From contig CAMOIU010000048.1 in NCBI GenBank assembly GCA_946616295.1, positions 1-24,609 of the forward strand: a stretch of 24,609 nt of DNA. The letters are read 5' to 3'. Below the pieces are notes generated by a model, which saw nothing but the letters and a program-made list of their open reading frames with translations, made no database searches and was not told the origin of the DNA. A program made the position numbers and the translations under genes. Shown piece after piece: positions 8,501-16,160 of the stretch. Numbering within the stretch: position 1 is the first letter of the stretch; each line of letters begins with the position of its first letter. Source of the DNA: CAG-791 sp002392385. Lineage in GTDB: Bacteria; Bacillota; Clostridia; Lachnospirales; Lachnospiraceae.

Positions 8501-8959
8501 GATGACCGGGCCCGGCGGATCACCTCGCTCTCTTCCGTCTCCGTCCTGATCGCCCAGGACGGCCACTACAACTGGTATCCCCTGGTCCTCTCGGACAAGG
8601 GTGACCAGGACACCCTCCTGCCCGCAGGGACCCTCCTGTGCGAGGAGGGCGGTATACGGATCACCGCCGAGAAGCCCTCTGCCTGGGAGGATGACCAGTC
8701 ACCGGTCTGGCCCCTCTGGATCGAGAACACCACCGGCACCAGCCTGCGGATCACCCTCTGCCGGGAAGGCGCCGAGGATGACTGGCTCAATTATTATTTC
8801 ACCACGACGGCCGGACCTGACTCTGTCACCCTGAAGATCCTCTCCGACCATGAAAGAAAGATGCAGGAGCCCGCAGATATCCGCTACTGCGCCGTGATCA
8901 CCGACGAAAACGGCCAGACTCTCCTGACCACACAGCCCTTCTCACTGCCTGAGCCTTAA
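5600..8959 (+). CDS. Clostripain-family (C11) cysteine protease, surface lipoprotein
   Basis: A 1119-aa protein. The signal (MKTSVISLYRHFHSLLLILL...) ends in a TAGC lipobox, so Cys31 would be lipidated; a low-complexity Gly/Ala/Asp linker follows (about 32-80). The C11 domain starts at ATVMVYLTGSDLEAGS. WDHGNG supplies catalytic His205 and GFDACLMSS catalytic Cys252, the spacing expected for clostripain and PmC11. Known members cleave after basic residues. The domain runs to about residue 470; the remaining 650 residues are predicted beta-rich, and the last 390 or so are repeated in the next gene. The ATG at 5600 is preferred over a TTG at 5543 because it gives a proper signal peptide, although its GGGG ribosome site is weak. 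The next gene follows after 12 bp. Confidence 0.93.
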   Translation: MKTSVISLYRHFHSLLLILLLCAVLFATAGCGGPAGSAGGDGSDAAGQASADPSGAPGGDSAGQDAAPADGAEGPGTGTEKEPFPFVDAGQAPDSATVMVYLTGSDLEAGSEAATQDLQEMLQSGIDLSRTHLLVYTGGSPVWHSEDPVIPNDANIIYRLTEEGFREVQRYDPLSMGEPESLTRFLNYACEEVPAENYYLILWDHGNGPVMGYGSDRQYNGDALTLPEMKTAMDASPFGKDRRLAMVGFDACLMSSAELMCVWSDYADLLVASQELEPSMGWRYSFLKDVCRVSPRALAREIVDVYMKGCSEFFEEHPLFQSDLTLAVLDLTRADALESSLNDLFAVAAEDVSGDFNKLATARVRSHGFARAGSGSEYDLVDLESLLTGMEEKYPDETAAARQALQEAVVYRDSNISESCGLSLFYPYYNKKYYQNLWKEEYGELGCLSEYAAFLQRYDQVWLGTDLKDLFEGELRPKENGAATYSMELTEQQLAQYAQGRYYILRRTGEGLYSIVYVSNAVEEKNGTLSAVFDGRIIYVGDDYGDKNIPIVRAWETVGDMTDYTILGAGVQRDKEDGGDSLLNYENMPVDIQLAVNAADGSVTVKGIYEREEGEDIVAGKRKPVLPEDWKLFTFYNLKSRYLVRGDDGHVLPFWDWPEGDWITWTEYNVVNGLNFTYEPIYDDGYEYYIMFEVADVQGNQFSSELLPITLDPAPEEEAAVPSEEISWESGRSVVLAEEQGVRISLTMDQKHSSGQTILGLEVRNDNDYPVLITNEDPVLDEEYVSGNSGLWLTAEPGRTAYRDFGGLSELLARRGTACPKQLDINLTVSNYKTGGYMIYKRPYTVRFAGDLQPAALAMPVDGAAAGPQELVPDKASAETDPALPLKVELLGMGADDPSAYTPVLTLDLRVTNTSGSPADFRLGGLKLNGLYYSMDSACTLQPEDVLYTVASIPSSSYKATDKEFSTDDRARRITSLSSVSVLIAQDGHYNWYPLVLSDKGDQDTLLPAGTLLCEEGGIRITAEKPSAWEDDQSPVWPLWIENTTGTSLRITLCREGAEDDWLNYYFTTTAGPDSVTLKILSDHERKMQEPADIRYCAVITDENGQTLLTTQPFSLPEP

Positions 8960-8971
8960 GAGGAGACGACC

Positions 8972-10378
8972 ATGCACACGACTGACCTTACCCTCAGGGA
9001 CCCTGGCCGGCCCCGGACACCGCACAGGACGCGCAGGCATCCCGGGCCTGTCGCCCTGGCCATGCTGCTGACACTTGCCCTGCTGACGGCCTGCGCAGAC
9101 GCCCCCGCGGGGGACGCGGAGACGGCGCCCCCCCAGGAAGAGACCTCACCGGGCCAGGAAGAGGCCGCGGCCGCAGCCCCCTCCTATCTCTCCCTCCTTC
9201 TGGAAGAAAACGGCGTCCGTCTGGAGCTTCTGGAGGTGCCCTCCTTCGAGACGGGGGAGCGCCGGCTCCTGCTGCGGATGATCAATGAAGGGGAGCGCGA
9301 ATATTACGCGGAGCTGGGAGACCTGCGTCTGGACAGCCGGATCCGGGTCGACGCGGACACCTCCGTGAGCTGCGAGCCCGGCAAAGCCCGGACCGTCTCC
9401 TGGGATCCGCTGCAGGCCGCTGTCGTCTCCGCCCTGCAGGCCGGCGAGTCGGCGGACCGCCTGACCTGTACCGTGACCCTCACCACCTGGGACGATTCCC
9501 TGGACTACGAAGAACGCAGCCACAGCTACTCCTGCGACGTGCCCCTCCCCGCCTGCGGCGGCGAGCCTGTCTTCGAAGAGGTCTACGCCATGCGGGCCGA
9601 CCGGCAGGTCATAACAGAGACCGAGAACCTGCGGGTCACCCTGCTGGGCTGCGGCGAGGTTCCCGCGGCCGGCCTTTCCGGCACCCTGCAGGGCCTCCTC
9701 CTCGTGGAGAATACCGGCCGCGTGCCCGTTCCCTTTATGGTCAACGGCCTCCTCCTCAACGGCATGTTCGTGGAGGTCTACCAGACGGGCAGCAGCAAGG
9801 TCCCCGCGGGGCTCTCCCAGTATGTCCGTTTCAACGCCTACGGGGACAAGCTGGAGGAGAGCGGCGTCTCTCTCATCTCCGATATGGAGCTCCTCCTGCT
9901 GACGGATGAAAAGGAGGACACCGGCACCGTCAACATGGCCGGCGGCAGCTGGTACCCTGTGGAGCTGGCCGTCCACGCGGACGAGGCCCAGACCTTCGAG
10001 GAGGGCGACCTCCTCTATGAAGACGAGTACGTGCGGGTCGGCCTGCGCAGCGCCGAGTCCACCTGGACCGAGCTGGAATATGCTGACTCCTTCGGCTCCT
10101 GCGAATGGGTCCTGGCCGTCACCAACAAGAGCGACCGGAATCTGGAGCTGTCTGCCTCCGATTACACCTACGAGGCCTTCGATCCGGGGGAGCACACCCC
10201 CTACATAGGCGACGGCGACGTCGGCGCGGGCGCCCGCAGATACGTAGTCCTGCGGCTCAACATCGACGAGCCCGTGCCCCTGCCCGCCATCTCCTTCCGT
10301 CTCCAGGTCCGCACGGCCGGCGGCGGCAGACTTCTGGCCTATCCGGAGGAAAAACTCGCCGTTGCGGGGGAGCCATGA
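8972..10378 (+). CDS. Lipoprotein repeating the C-terminal half of the C11 protease
   Basis: A 468-aa protein with a long basic n-region, a hydrophobic stretch (VALAMLLTLALLTAC) and a lipobox Cys41, then a Glu/Ala-rich linker. No catalytic motif is visible. The rest aligns by eye, in order, with the C-terminal part of the upstream protease: LEENGVRLELL with AEEQGVRISL, LRVTLLGCG with LKVELLGMG, the NG and WYPV/WYPL landmarks, and YEDEYVRVGLRS with CEEGGIRITAEK. It therefore looks like a catalytic-domain-free paralogue made of about three beta-sandwich modules. It sits 12 bp after the protease with an AAGAGGAG site, so the two are co-transcribed. Function is unknown; a binding partner, inhibitor or surface adhesin are possibilities. 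Confidence 0.85.
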   Translation: MHTTDLTLRDPGRPRTPHRTRRHPGPVALAMLLTLALLTACADAPAGDAETAPPQEETSPGQEEAAAAAPSYLSLLLEENGVRLELLEVPSFETGERRLLLRMINEGEREYYAELGDLRLDSRIRVDADTSVSCEPGKARTVSWDPLQAAVVSALQAGESADRLTCTVTLTTWDDSLDYEERSHSYSCDVPLPACGGEPVFEEVYAMRADRQVITETENLRVTLLGCGEVPAAGLSGTLQGLLLVENTGRVPVPFMVNGLLLNGMFVEVYQTGSSKVPAGLSQYVRFNAYGDKLEESGVSLISDMELLLLTDEKEDTGTVNMAGGSWYPVELAVHADEAQTFEEGDLLYEDEYVRVGLRSAESTWTELEYADSFGSCEWVLAVTNKSDRNLELSASDYTYEAFDPGEHTPYIGDGDVGAGARRYVVLRLNIDEPVPLPAISFRLQVRTAGGGRLLAYPEEKLAVAGEP

Positions 10379-10450
10379 TATAGTAGGGTATAGGAGTTTT
10401 TGGTGCTCGGACAGCAATGTTTGACAGTATATTTCTACAGGGAGGTAACT

Positions 10451-12067
10451 ATGAAACAGAGAGCAATGACCGCACTGGTCCTCGCCGCCGCCATGACAGC
10501 CGCGCTGCTGACCGGCTGCGGCGGTTCCACGGCCCAGACGCCCGACGCGGGACAGACCGCGGAGAAAAACGAGACCGCCGCGGAGGACGCGCTGGAGAGT
10601 GAGACGCCGGAGGCGGATGTCGCCGACGCGGCAGGCAAACAGACCTCTCCCCTGTCCGTGGGGACGGCCGGAAACGGCGGCGAGGCTGTGATCGAGGGCG
10701 TGGACTACGTCCTGATCTATAATCCCAATATCTACGATGAGCTGGACAGCTCCACGACCTATCTGACGTCCCTGACCACCGGCGACCTGGCCGGCCGGAT
10801 CCTGACCGGCATCAACCGGGCCGGCGGCATGGAAGGCGAGAACGCCACCGCCTCCACCATATCCCAGGCGGAGCTCACCGGCGCCGTGGACATGAACGGC
10901 ATCGACCGGAGCGGGGCCCGCGCGGAAGGCCTTGCCATCTCCCACTCCGTGGGCGAGCAGGCCGATTTCTTCACCCACAACAAGGAAATGAACGCCCGCG
11001 TCACCCGGACCTTCACCTGCGTCTATGAGGGCGAGCACTGCTATATCTGGTCCTTCGAGAACTCCGTGAGCGAAGCCGAGGCCCAGGATCTGGGAAACGA
11101 GTTCGACTCCACCATCTACCCCAAGGATACCGAGGCCTTCGGCCAGGGCCGCTTCACCGAGAACGGCGGCAAGGTGAACATCCTCATGTATCCCCTGCGG
11201 GAAGGCCTGTGCGGCTTCTTCACCCCCATGGACATCTTCGCCTCCTACGAGTGCCCGGCCGACTACGCGGCCGCCAACGGCTTCAACCTCGACCAGGCCA
11301 TCATCAACATCAACTCGGACATGCTCAAGAACAACCGGGCCATGACCCTGTCCACCCTCGCCCACGAGTACCAGCACCAGATCTGCGCCTCCGATGTCTT
11401 CAACTACAAGGACACCCCCTGGATGCGCACCTGGCTCAACGAGGCCATGTCCGCCTACGCGGAGGACATGATCTACCCCACCATCATGGATGAGGAGTAC
11501 TACAACCAGCTGATCTACCTCAGCGACAGCTACCGCAAGGGCCAGTCCCTCTACAACTTCGGCGTCACCCAGGACGACATCGGCGCCTACGGCGCCGTCT
11601 GCCTCTTCGAGCGCTACCTGGCCACCCACACCGGTGAGGACATCTTCCACAAGATCCACGAGTACTGGCGCAATTCCTACCGCGCCGACGTCACCGAGGC
11701 CCAGACCCTCTACGAAAGCGTCTCCGACTCCTTCCGTCAGGAGATCGACGGCCGCTACACCTGGCCCGCTTCCGTCGAGGCCGCCTTCGCCGATCCCGCC
11801 GACAGCTGGATGAGCAAGATGACCCTGGACTACTACCTCGAGATCATGGACATGGATCTGGCCCACCTGGTCGGCGCCGAGGACGCCGCCCGCCGCTACA
11901 TGCTCTACACCGAGATCAACCGCCAGGAGATCGAAGGCGGCGGCCGCATGCTGGTCGCCACCGAGAACGGCTCCTTCGCCATCCCCGACGACGCCGACGA
12001 CGGCCTGGTCTACATCGGGTTCGACAAGGATTTCAACACCGTGACCGGGATATTGACGGCGGAATAA
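10451..12067 (+). CDS. M30-like (hyicolysin-type) zinc metalloprotease, lipoprotein
   Basis: A 538-aa protein with a signal peptide ending in LLTGC (lipidated Cys23) and an acidic linker to about residue 70. The zinc site is HEYQH (305-309), with Glu306 as general base and His305 and His309 as ligands. WLNEAMSAYAED follows, with Glu331 the likely third ligand. This HExxH plus WLNE pattern fits the peptidase M30/hyicolysin group. The start at 10451 is fixed by AGGGAGG 5 nt upstream; an in-frame ATG at 10400 would spoil the signal peptide. It follows the paralogous lipoprotein after 72 bp and may have its own promoter (TATATT at 10428-10433 without a clear -35). It probably degrades peptides at the cell surface alongside the C11 protease. 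Confidence 0.88.
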   Translation: MKQRAMTALVLAAAMTAALLTGCGGSTAQTPDAGQTAEKNETAAEDALESETPEADVADAAGKQTSPLSVGTAGNGGEAVIEGVDYVLIYNPNIYDELDSSTTYLTSLTTGDLAGRILTGINRAGGMEGENATASTISQAELTGAVDMNGIDRSGARAEGLAISHSVGEQADFFTHNKEMNARVTRTFTCVYEGEHCYIWSFENSVSEAEAQDLGNEFDSTIYPKDTEAFGQGRFTENGGKVNILMYPLREGLCGFFTPMDIFASYECPADYAAANGFNLDQAIININSDMLKNNRAMTLSTLAHEYQHQICASDVFNYKDTPWMRTWLNEAMSAYAEDMIYPTIMDEEYYNQLIYLSDSYRKGQSLYNFGVTQDDIGAYGAVCLFERYLATHTGEDIFHKIHEYWRNSYRADVTEAQTLYESVSDSFRQEIDGRYTWPASVEAAFADPADSWMSKMTLDYYLEIMDMDLAHLVGAEDAARRYMLYTEINRQEIEGGGRMLVATENGSFAIPDDADDGLVYIGFDKDFNTVTGILTAE

Positions 12068-12080
12068 GAAGGGACCTTAC

Positions 12081-12327
12081 CTGAAGAGCCAATAAGACCC
12101 GGCTCACAGGCGAAGGAGGCGCGGACTTTTACAACAATTTTTTTATAACACGGGAGAGAGGGCACGCCTCGGAACTCGCCGGCTGTTCTGAAGAACAGCC
12201 GTCTCAGACATCCGAGCTCCCGGACGGCAGGAGCTGCCGTCCTTGCCCTCTCTCCCGTGTTAAAAAATTGTGTAAAACTATCCGCTCCTCCTCAAAGCCT
12301 TGTGATCCGGGTCTTATTGCCCCTCAG
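12081..12327. repeat. Palindromic MITE-like element with branched fold
   Basis: The ends AATAAGACCCGG (12091-12102) and CCGGGTCTTATT (12307-12318) are exact reverse complements, and weaker pairing extends out to 12081 and 12327. Inside, TAACACGGGAGAGAGGGCA (12146-12164) pairs perfectly with 12244-12262, with A/T-rich arms between the two stems that also pair. The centre holds two further stems: CTCGGA (12168-12173) with TCCGAG (12211-12216), enclosing GGCTGTTCT/AGAACAGCC (12181-12200), and GGACGGCAG/CTGCCGTCC (12222-12242). The whole can fold as a long stem topped by a three-way junction. A GCC lies directly outside both AATAAG ends, a possible 3-bp target duplication. No U-tract follows, so it is not a simple terminator. 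It starts 13 bp after the M30 gene stop. Confidence 0.75.
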
Positions 12328-12367
12328 GCCGCTCGTTGCTGCTGTGCGCTGTATACAAGCTGCTATG

Positions 12368-12399
12368 CCAGAGGAGCTGCCTCTGGCCGGAGAGCCGGC
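12368..12399. repeat. Two adjacent small hairpins
   Basis: CCAGAGG (12368-12374) pairs with CCTCTGG (12380-12386) around AGCTG, and directly after it GCCGG (12386-12390) pairs with CCGGC (12395-12399) around AGAG. They lie between the palindromic element and the tandem array. No U-tract follows closely. They add to the impression that this whole noncoding island is structured. Confidence 0.6.
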
Positions 12400-12402
12400 G
12401 CC

Positions 12403-12837
12403 TGTATATTTACCTTTATTTCTTGCCCTCTCACACAGGTGATTTGACAGGTGGGCTGCTTGCTTGGCTTCTGCCTGTGTATTCACCTTTATATCTTGCC
12501 CTCTCGCACAGGTGATTTGACAGGTAGGCTGCTCAGCTAGCTTCTGCCTGTGTATTCACCTTTATATCTTGCCCTCTCGCACAGGTGATTTGACAGGTAG
12601 GCTGCTCAGCTAGCTTCTGCCTGTGTATTCATCTTTATATCTTGCCCTCCCGCACAGGTATTTTGACAGGTAGACTTCGCATGAAGCTTCTCCCTGTTTT
12701 TCACCTTTATATCTTGCCCTCCCGCACAGGTATTTTGACAGGTAGGCAACTCATGAAGCTTCTCCCTGTTTTTTACCTTTATTTCTTGCCCCTCACACAG
12801 GTGATTTGACAGGTGGGCTCTTCGCCTGGCTTCTGCC
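12403..12837. repeat. Tandem array: six copies of a 71-73 bp repeat
   Basis: Head-to-tail copies lie at 12403-12475, 12476-12548, 12549-12621, 12622-12694, 12695-12766 and 12767-12837. Copies 2 and 3 look identical; 4 and 5 form a diverged pair and 1 and 6 another. The conserved core reads about ACCTTTATATCTTGCCCTC, then CACAGGTGATTTGACAGGT, then a variable stretch ending CTTCTGCC. In several copies CAGGTAG can pair (with a wobble) with the CTGCCTG that spans the junction to the next unit, and copy 4 has a CTTC-GCAT-GAAG hairpin in that loop. Most units are 73 bp, not a multiple of three, so it does not encode a repeat protein. There are no unique spacers. Confidence 0.9.
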
Positions 12838-12905
12838 GGCATAACCTTCCCTTTCTCCTGCCTCGTCGCCCTCCTGCAAGGAGGCCCTGGATAGAGGGGG
12901 AATCG

Positions 12906-15900
12906 TTATACCTTTTCTGTCTTGATCAGGAACCTGAAGGTATAGTCCCTGTCGGCGGGGTAGAGGTAGGGCGGGGCGGTGACGGGGCCGCAGGCGCCGG
13001 TGCCGATGCCCATCTGGAAGGCCTGGATGGTGACGTAGGTGCCGGTCCGGACCTCATCCTTCCGGTGCTTCATGTCGCAGAGGGCGCGGTCGGTGTAGGG
13101 CTTGACGGCCAGCTCGAAGGGGGCGTCCACGGCTTCGAAGATCACGCGGACGCGGCCGTCGGAGATCTCGGCGCGGGTGCAGTCGCAGCGGTTGCCGCTC
13201 TCCTGGGGCCGGATGTTGGGCTCTGTCATGTCAGCGACCCTGCAGGAGACCTCGCGGACCGGGAACTGGTCCTTCATGTCGCAGTAGGACTCTCCGCAGC
13301 GGCCGGTGTAGCGCACCAGGTCAAAGACCTCGTCCAGACGGAAGCTCTTGCCGAAGCGGGGGATGATGCCGGCGCCGCGGACAGCCTTTCTGAGGCGGCT
13401 GAGGCCGGCCGCAAGGCGTCCCTCGCCGGTCTCGGGATGGAGGGTGGTGGTGACCAGGATGCCCCGCTCTGTCCCTTCGTAGGTGTCGGTCACGGTGTAG
13501 GTGCCTTTTTTGTTTCTGATGGCGGAGACCACCTTGAAGCCGTTGGCTGTGGGCGTGACGGCCTGTACGTCCTCGACCTGGGCCACGTAAGGGGCCATGG
13601 TGTCAGCAAAGGTATAGTCGGTGTCGTTGTCTGTGGGCGCCCTGTAAAGGAGGGTGGCCTCAGGCGCGGTGCGCAGTAGGACACGGGGCTCCTGTGCGGT
13701 TCCCGCAGGGGCGGGGGCTGCCGCCGTTCCGTCCGCAGGGGCGTCGGGAGCCGGGGCTTCCGCGGCGGCATCGGGAGCCGCGGCATCTGCGATGGCGTCC
13801 GGAGCCTGCGCTTCCGTGAGGATGAGGCGGCCGTTGACGATGGTGCAGGTCTCCGGCAGGGGGTGTCTGGTCTCCGGGGCCGGCAGGGACAGGGACAGGC
13901 AGAACTGCTCCTCGCTGACCTGGCGGCCGGTCAGGGTATCCGTGCAGACCACGGTGACGTACTGGGCGCCGTCCATGACTGCGCCCGCGGGCACGGTCAC
14001 GGTCTCCTTCTCCAGGGGGCCGGCGGTGGGGGTGATCTGTGTCTCCGTGCAGTCGCTCTGAACAAAGGTAAGCCGGTAGCGGTCGCCGGCGGAGAAGGCG
14101 GTGGTGTTGAAGATCTCGTAGCGGTCTCCGCCCAGGTGCCGAACGCGGATGGGCCGGTAGATGTAGCGCATGATCCGGGCGCCGGTGGAGGGGGTGCGGT
14201 CAGGGTAGAAGAGGCCGTCCACGCAGAAGTTTCCGTCGTGCTCCCACTCGCCGTGGTCGCCGCCGTAGGTGTAATTGCCGTCCTTCTCCAGAACGGCGTG
14301 GTCGGTCATCTCCCAGACGCAGCCGCCCATGAGGCTGTCATAGCGGTAGATCTCCTGCCAGTAGGCCTCGGCGTCGCCGGGGCCTACGCCCATGGCGTGA
14401 GCGTACTCGCAGAGGAAATAGGGCCTGTCGTTGAGTCTTTGCTCCTTGCGCTTCTTCTCGCCGACCTTGTGGACGTTCTCCACGCTGGGGTACATCTCGC
14501 TGCCCACGTCGTAGGCGACGCGGCTGCAGTGGACGGCGCTCTCATAGTGGACAGGCAGGGAGGAGCGGGCCTTGAGGTAATCGTACATGGCGTCCGTGTT
14601 GTGGTAGCCGCCCGCTTCGTTGCCCAGGCTCCACATGATGACGGCGGTGTTGCCGTGGATCTTGTCCCTCTCGTAGAGGTGGGTGATGCGGTCCAGATAG
14701 TAGGCTTCCCACTTGGGATCATGGCTGATGGAGTTGTAGGTGGGCGGCAGCTGCATGGCAAAAGTCCCGTGGGTCTCCAGATCATTCTCATCCACGATGT
14801 AGATGCCCAGCTCGTCCGCCAGCTCCAGGAGCAGCGGATCCGGCGGATAATGGGAGGTCCGCACGGTGTCGATATTGAATTCCTTGCAGATCAGCAGGTC
14901 TCTCTCGATCTCGTCCGCGGTCAGGGTGTAGCCGTTCACGGGGCTGGAATCGTGGTGGTTGACGCCCTTGAATTTGATCCTGCGTCCGTTAACCAGGAAG
15001 ACGTCGCCCCGGATGGTCACGGTGCGGAAGCCGATCCGCTCCTTGACGCAGGCGGTGGGGGTCTCGTAATAGAGGTCATAGAGGACCGGGGCCTCGGCAT
15101 TCCATTCGATGACGGGCAGGCCGGTCATGACCGCCGACGCGGTGCCGCCCTGGGTCCTGACGGTCACCTGTCTCTCCAGGTCCCCGCCCTCCGCGGAGGG
15201 GCCCCGCAGAGTGAAGGTGACCTCTGTGTCGGTATAGGTCCGGGCCTTCAGGCGCAGCTGCCAGCTGCCCTCCGAAGCGGGATAGACGGCCGGTCTTTTC
15301 TCCGTCTCCGCGTCGATGTCCAGGATGCCCTCGGGCTCGTCGATCCTGAGCAGCACGTCCCGGAAGATCCCGTTGTTGCGGAACATGTCCTGGCTCTCCA
15401 GATAGGTGCCGGTGCACCAGCGCCGCACCATGACCACCAGTTCATTGCTGCCTGCCACAAGTCTCCCGGTGAGGTCGAACTCCGCCGTGTTGTGGGCGCC
15501 CTCGGAATAGCCGACAAAAGCCCCGTTCACATACAGGTCCATGCAGCTGGCCACGCCCAGGAAGGAGATGGTGTAACGCTTGGAGGGATCCCCGATCTCC
15601 ACAAAACGTCTGTACATGCCGGCGAAATTGTACTCGCTCTCCGGGGTCTTGAAGCGGGGACTGATCTTCTGGTCCACGCCCATCCAGGAGAAGACGCGGC
15701 CCACCTTCTGGTCCTGGGGGATCCTGGGCGGATCGTAGGGGAACTGATAGCGGATATTCACGTAAAAGGGCCGGTCATAGCCCCGGAACTGCCAGCAGGA
15801 GGGCACGTCCAGCCTGTCAAAACGGATGGTGTCCGTGTCCGCCTCCTCCGGGATGGCCGCCGGGCGGGGATAGAAGCGGAAATCCCACTCCCCGTTCAGA

Positions 15901-16058
15901 CACTGCACCTTGGGGGAATTATAACGCTTCTCCTTCAGGGATACAGCGTCCGCGCTGTCCCTGTCCGGATAAGGGATGAAATAGCTTCTGGCGGGAAGAC
16001 GGTTCACTTCAAACAGGGGAAATTCACAGTAATTGGTTTTGTTGATCCTATAGCGCAT
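12906..16058 (-). CDS. lacZ: Beta-galactosidase, glycoside hydrolase family 2
   Basis: A 1050-aa protein, close to E. coli LacZ (1023) in length and domain order. It has the N-terminal sugar-binding sandwich (LNGEWDFRFYP, VPSCWQ, YDRPFYVN), immunoglobulin-like domain, TIM barrel and C-terminal small-chain domain (YRAPTDND onward). The acid/base is Glu481 in WSLGNEAGG and the nucleophile Glu551 in FLCEYAHAMG. It hydrolyses terminal beta-galactosides such as lactose. There is no signal peptide, so the substrate must be imported, yet no sugar transporter is adjacent. Residues about 750-792, before the small-chain domain, form an Ala/Pro/Asp-rich low-complexity linker that is unusual for LacZ. 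GGAAGAGGAT precedes the ATG. Confidence 0.95.
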   Translation of the reverse strand: MRYRINKTNYCEFPLFEVNRLPARSYFIPYPDRDSADAVSLKEKRYNSPKVQCLNGEWDFRFYPRPAAIPEEADTDTIRFDRLDVPSCWQFRGYDRPFYVNIRYQFPYDPPRIPQDQKVGRVFSWMGVDQKISPRFKTPESEYNFAGMYRRFVEIGDPSKRYTISFLGVASCMDLYVNGAFVGYSEGAHNTAEFDLTGRLVAGSNELVVMVRRWCTGTYLESQDMFRNNGIFRDVLLRIDEPEGILDIDAETEKRPAVYPASEGSWQLRLKARTYTDTEVTFTLRGPSAEGGDLERQVTVRTQGGTASAVMTGLPVIEWNAEAPVLYDLYYETPTACVKERIGFRTVTIRGDVFLVNGRRIKFKGVNHHDSSPVNGYTLTADEIERDLLICKEFNIDTVRTSHYPPDPLLLELADELGIYIVDENDLETHGTFAMQLPPTYNSISHDPKWEAYYLDRITHLYERDKIHGNTAVIMWSLGNEAGGYHNTDAMYDYLKARSSLPVHYESAVHCSRVAYDVGSEMYPSVENVHKVGEKKRKEQRLNDRPYFLCEYAHAMGVGPGDAEAYWQEIYRYDSLMGGCVWEMTDHAVLEKDGNYTYGGDHGEWEHDGNFCVDGLFYPDRTPSTGARIMRYIYRPIRVRHLGGDRYEIFNTTAFSAGDRYRLTFVQSDCTETQITPTAGPLEKETVTVPAGAVMDGAQYVTVVCTDTLTGRQVSEEQFCLSLSLPAPETRHPLPETCTIVNGRLILTEAQAPDAIADAAAPDAAAEAPAPDAPADGTAAAPAPAGTAQEPRVLLRTAPEATLLYRAPTDNDTDYTFADTMAPYVAQVEDVQAVTPTANGFKVVSAIRNKKGTYTVTDTYEGTERGILVTTTLHPETGEGRLAAGLSRLRKAVRGAGIIPRFGKSFRLDEVFDLVRYTGRCGESYCDMKDQFPVREVSCRVADMTEPNIRPQESGNRCDCTRAEISDGRVRVIFEAVDAPFELAVKPYTDRALCDMKHRKDEVRTGTYVTIQAFQMGIGTGACGPVTAPPYLYPADRDYTFRFLIKTEKV

Positions 16059-16123
16059 ATCCTCTTCCTTTCTTCCTGAGCTGTCATAGACTCTTCTATT
16101 ATTTTATCCGTTTGGCGCTGCCT

Positions 16124-16138
16124 TAGAAAGTCTTTCTA
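16124..16138. promoter_or_regulatory. 15-bp palindrome between lacZ and the RyR operon
   Basis: TAGAAAG-T-CTTTCTA is a perfect inverted repeat in the 157-bp divergent gap, 66 bp upstream of the lacZ start. On the minus strand it overlaps a possible weak -35 (TTTCTA, 16124-16129) followed after 17 bp by TAAAAT (16101-16106). This position suits an operator for a repressor of lacZ, but no regulator gene is adjacent. Confidence 0.4.
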
Positions 16139-16160
16139 TGTATCCCGGGGGTCTTTTTTT

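Noticed and set aside
5513..8566. 1017-codon minus-strand open frame opposite the C11 protease gene
   Set aside because: It is the antisense shadow of a GC-rich gene: Gly/Val/Gln/Asp-rich, without recognisable domains or a ribosome site, whereas the plus frame has a signal peptide and catalytic motifs.
10421..10426. TTGACA as -35 for the M30-like protease gene
   Set aside because: The matching -10 would fall on the ribosome binding site (10441-10447), leaving no leader. TATATT at 10428 has no good -35.
9146..11866. 906-codon minus-strand open frame across two lipoprotein genes
   Set aside because: It spans two well-supported plus-strand genes and their gap, has low-complexity composition and no domain; an antisense artefact of high GC3.
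12244..12275. Intrinsic terminator of the M30-like gene
   Set aside because: The stem is perfect but is followed by AAAAAATTG on the plus strand, and the A/T runs pair with each other rather than forming a U-tract.
12403..12837. Possible CRISPR array
   Set aside because: Units are head to tail with no unique spacers, are 71-73 bp long, and vary between copies; no cas genes are present.
12606..12842. Minus-strand 78-aa frame with repeated TCQNTCAGGQDIKVKNREKLH-like peptides
   Set aside because: It is a translation of the tandem DNA array. Most units are 73 bp, not a multiple of three, so the frame shifts between copies and the peptide repeat does not persist. No ribosome site.
13863..16079. 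738-codon plus-strand open frame opposite lacZ
   Set aside because: Antisense of a complete GH2 enzyme; no motif, composition of a shadow frame.
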